The notes under the pieces were generated by a model, which was given only the letters and a program-made list of their open reading frames with translations, ran no database searches and was not told where the DNA came from. A DNA stretch of 31,809 nucleotides, from IMG/VR virus record IMGVR_UViG_3300002835_000699, positions 1 through 31,809 of that record; one strand, given 5' to 3'. The DNA is from a virus. The position numbers and the translations under genes were made by a program. Below are positions 30,710 to 31,809 of the stretch, piece by piece; position 1 is the stretch's first letter, and the number at the start of each line of letters is the position of its first letter.

Positions 30710-31242
30710 TGAAAAGAAATTATGAATCTGGTGTTAAAGAGGATATTATATTCTTTGTTGGCACTGAAATTGAAAGAACTCCTGCCTTTGGAATGAAAAC
30801 TTTGTTTGTTGTAGGTGTTCACGATCCGTATATTATTATGGAACTGGCTCGAAATAACAAATGTCAGCATATCTATTTCGGCGCTAATCAAAGTTTTAAA
30901 ACTCAAGGTGTCAATGATTCTGAAACTTGGCGACCTTGGGAAGATATGATCTATGTCTGCCTAGATGCCGAAGATGGGTTTTGGTGTACCCTAGATTTTG
31001 ATGTCAGCGAAACGGAAGGATTGCTAGAGAGCGGTCTTACCGAAAAGCGTAGATTTATTCCGCAAATTAGTGTAAAATTACCTTATATTAATCAACTAGG
31101 CTATAATGCTACACTAAAAATCGACGATAAAGATTTTTCAGCAACTAATCCTGGGGTATGGTGCCATAACCTACAGGACCTTCTGGGAAGAGATCGCTTC
31201 ACAGACTGGGACCAATATGGCAAGGATGAGATACTCAAATGA
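30709..31242 (+). CDS. conserved phage protein, unknown function
   Basis: A 177-residue protein. ATG 30709 shares its A with the previous TAA; an in-frame TTG 6 bases earlier is less likely. It starts with I-I-F-F-V-G-T-E-I-E-R-T-P-A-F-G and T-L-F-V-V-G-V, then I-Y-F-G-A-N-Q-S-F and W-R-P-W-E-D-M-I. I recall this pattern in cyanophages and related T4-like phages, where it is named only hypothetical. There is no membrane segment or recognised catalytic site. It overlaps the next gene by ATGA. Confidence 0.65.
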   Translation: MKRNYESGVKEDIIFFVGTEIERTPAFGMKTLFVVGVHDPYIIMELARNNKCQHIYFGANQSFKTQGVNDSETWRPWEDMIYVCLDAEDGFWCTLDFDVSETEGLLESGLTEKRRFIPQISVKLPYINQLGYNATLKIDDKDFSATNPGVWCHNLQDLLGRDRFTDWDQYGKDEILK

Positions 31243-31583
31243 GTGGTTATGGACAGGCAATCGCTACTATTGGCTCAGCAAATAAACAGCGAAGAATAAG
31301 AAAGGCAAAGAAAGTGAAGCTAACACTGAAACAACGTATTCGCAATTGGATAAACAGCGATGATTATGAAGAAGACTCTCTACAGGTCGTAGAGGCAGAC
31401 AGACTTTCTAGTGACGGTATGCGTCTACAGATCTATAGAGCCAGCGGTGGCTATGTTGTAGAAACTCGTAGTTACGATAGTCACAAAGATCGTAATCTTA
31501 ATAGTATGCACGTTATCACTGAAGATCAAGATCTCGGCAAAGCATTAGGTCAAATCGTCATGATGGAGGCATTGAAGAGATGA
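31239..31583 (+). CDS. conserved phage protein, basic N-terminus
   Basis: A 114-residue protein in an ATGA overlap at both ends. The N-terminus is strongly basic (R-R-I-R-K-A-K-K-V-K-L-T-L-K-Q-R-I-R), then a compact domain with L-Q-V-V-E-A-D-R-L and M-H-V-I-T-E-D-Q-D-L-G. The basic start might bind nucleic acid, though no motif proves it. Function unknown. Confidence 0.6.
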   Translation: MSGYGQAIATIGSANKQRRIRKAKKVKLTLKQRIRNWINSDDYEEDSLQVVEADRLSSDGMRLQIYRASGGYVVETRSYDSHKDRNLNSMHVITEDQDLGKALGQIVMMEALKR

Positions 31584-31809
31584 TTATCAAGCAAGACATT
31601 CGACCTAACAAAATGATTTGGGTTACCTTTCGCAAAGAAGGTATTCACAAATATCCCGCAGCCGCAACTGATCCAAACTTAGCAACAGGAGATGAATATG
31701 ATGTTTCGTTTTTGGCTAATCCCCATCGCCATATTTTTCATTTTAGGGTTTATCTTAGTGTCACCCACAATGACAGAGATGTGGAATTTATACAATTCAA
31801 GCGATGGCT
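31580..31809 (+). CDS. conserved phage protein (partial, runs off the window)
   Basis: Read from the sequence: ATG 31580 overlaps the preceding TGA, and the frame stays open to the end of the window, giving 76 residues. It begins M-I-I-K-Q-D-I-R-P-N-K-M-I-W-V-T-F and contains Y-D-V-S-F-L-A-N-P-H-R-H-I-F-H-F-R-V and R-D-V-E-F-I-Q-F-K-R-W. This is consistent with a small mixed alpha/beta phage protein, but the end is missing and I assign no function. Confidence 0.6.
   Translation, partial: MIIKQDIRPNKMIWVTFRKEGIHKYPAAATDPNLATGDEYDVSFLANPHRHIFHFRVYLSVTHNDRDVEFIQFKRW

Noticed and set aside
1-31809. CRISPR arrays, insertion sequences, integrase or attachment sites
   Set aside because: No regularly spaced repeats, transposase or integrase gene, or tRNA-like attachment sequence were seen.

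Overview
The window is a piece of an AT-rich tailed-phage genome of the T4 superfamily (contractile-tailed myovirus), of the kind found in aquatic bacteria. The evidence is a T4-type B-family DNA polymerase, sliding clamp (gp45), clamp-loader AAA+ subunit (gp44), gp31-like co-chaperonin, PhoH, a DsbA-like DNA-binding protein, TATAAATA-type late promoter motifs, and tightly packed genes that overlap by ATGA or TAATG. No photosynthesis gene and no tRNA was seen. The bacterial-type 7-iron ferredoxin, A-type Fe-S carrier and ClpA suggest a proteobacterial host, but this is inference. Nearly all genes are on the + strand; phoH is the exception.

Layout. (1) 1-4164: virion proteins, including a 920-residue protein with repeated Ig-like units and two chitin-binding-like inserts. 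(2) 4154-8260: small metabolic and replication genes: a DnaE-like palm fragment, gp31-like co-chaperonin, MazG-like pyrophosphohydrolase, cytidylyltransferase, membrane peptides, gp44 and a ferredoxin. (3) 8257-9137: phoH on the minus strand and a divergent intergenic region with a long inverted repeat. (4) 9138-13307: two conserved phage proteins, then a lysis region (GH19 endolysin, spanin-like pair, several small membrane proteins, a secreted basic peptide). (5) 13332-17690: a proteostasis operon, dnaJ-def-clpA plus an unknown gene, behind a sigma70-type promoter whose -35 box lies in the loop of the preceding terminator. (6) 17694-23778: probable virion or internal-head proteins. Many start with a short segment resembling the T4 capsid-targeting sequence. 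One fuses a nucleotidyltransferase to a sigma70 region-4 domain. (7) 23794-27965: a second terminator/promoter overlap, dsbA-like gene, membrane protein, DNA polymerase with a TTG start and a possible autoregulatory hairpin, and the sliding clamp behind a third sigma70-type promoter. (8) 27965-31809: a DpdA/TGT-like DNA or RNA base-exchange enzyme, an HNH protein and small conserved genes; the last gene runs off the window.

How it may work together. Three near-consensus promoters (TTGA(C/T)T, 17 bp, TATAAT) would let host RNA polymerase express chaperone/protease, DNA-binding and clamp genes early. T4-type late motifs precede virion genes. The most unusual item is the fusion at 19182-20720, which could be carried in the capsid and meet host RNA polymerase at injection. 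That role is a hypothesis. Function calls come from reading motifs and remembered family features; no database search was run. No gene-free stretch exceeds 300 bases.
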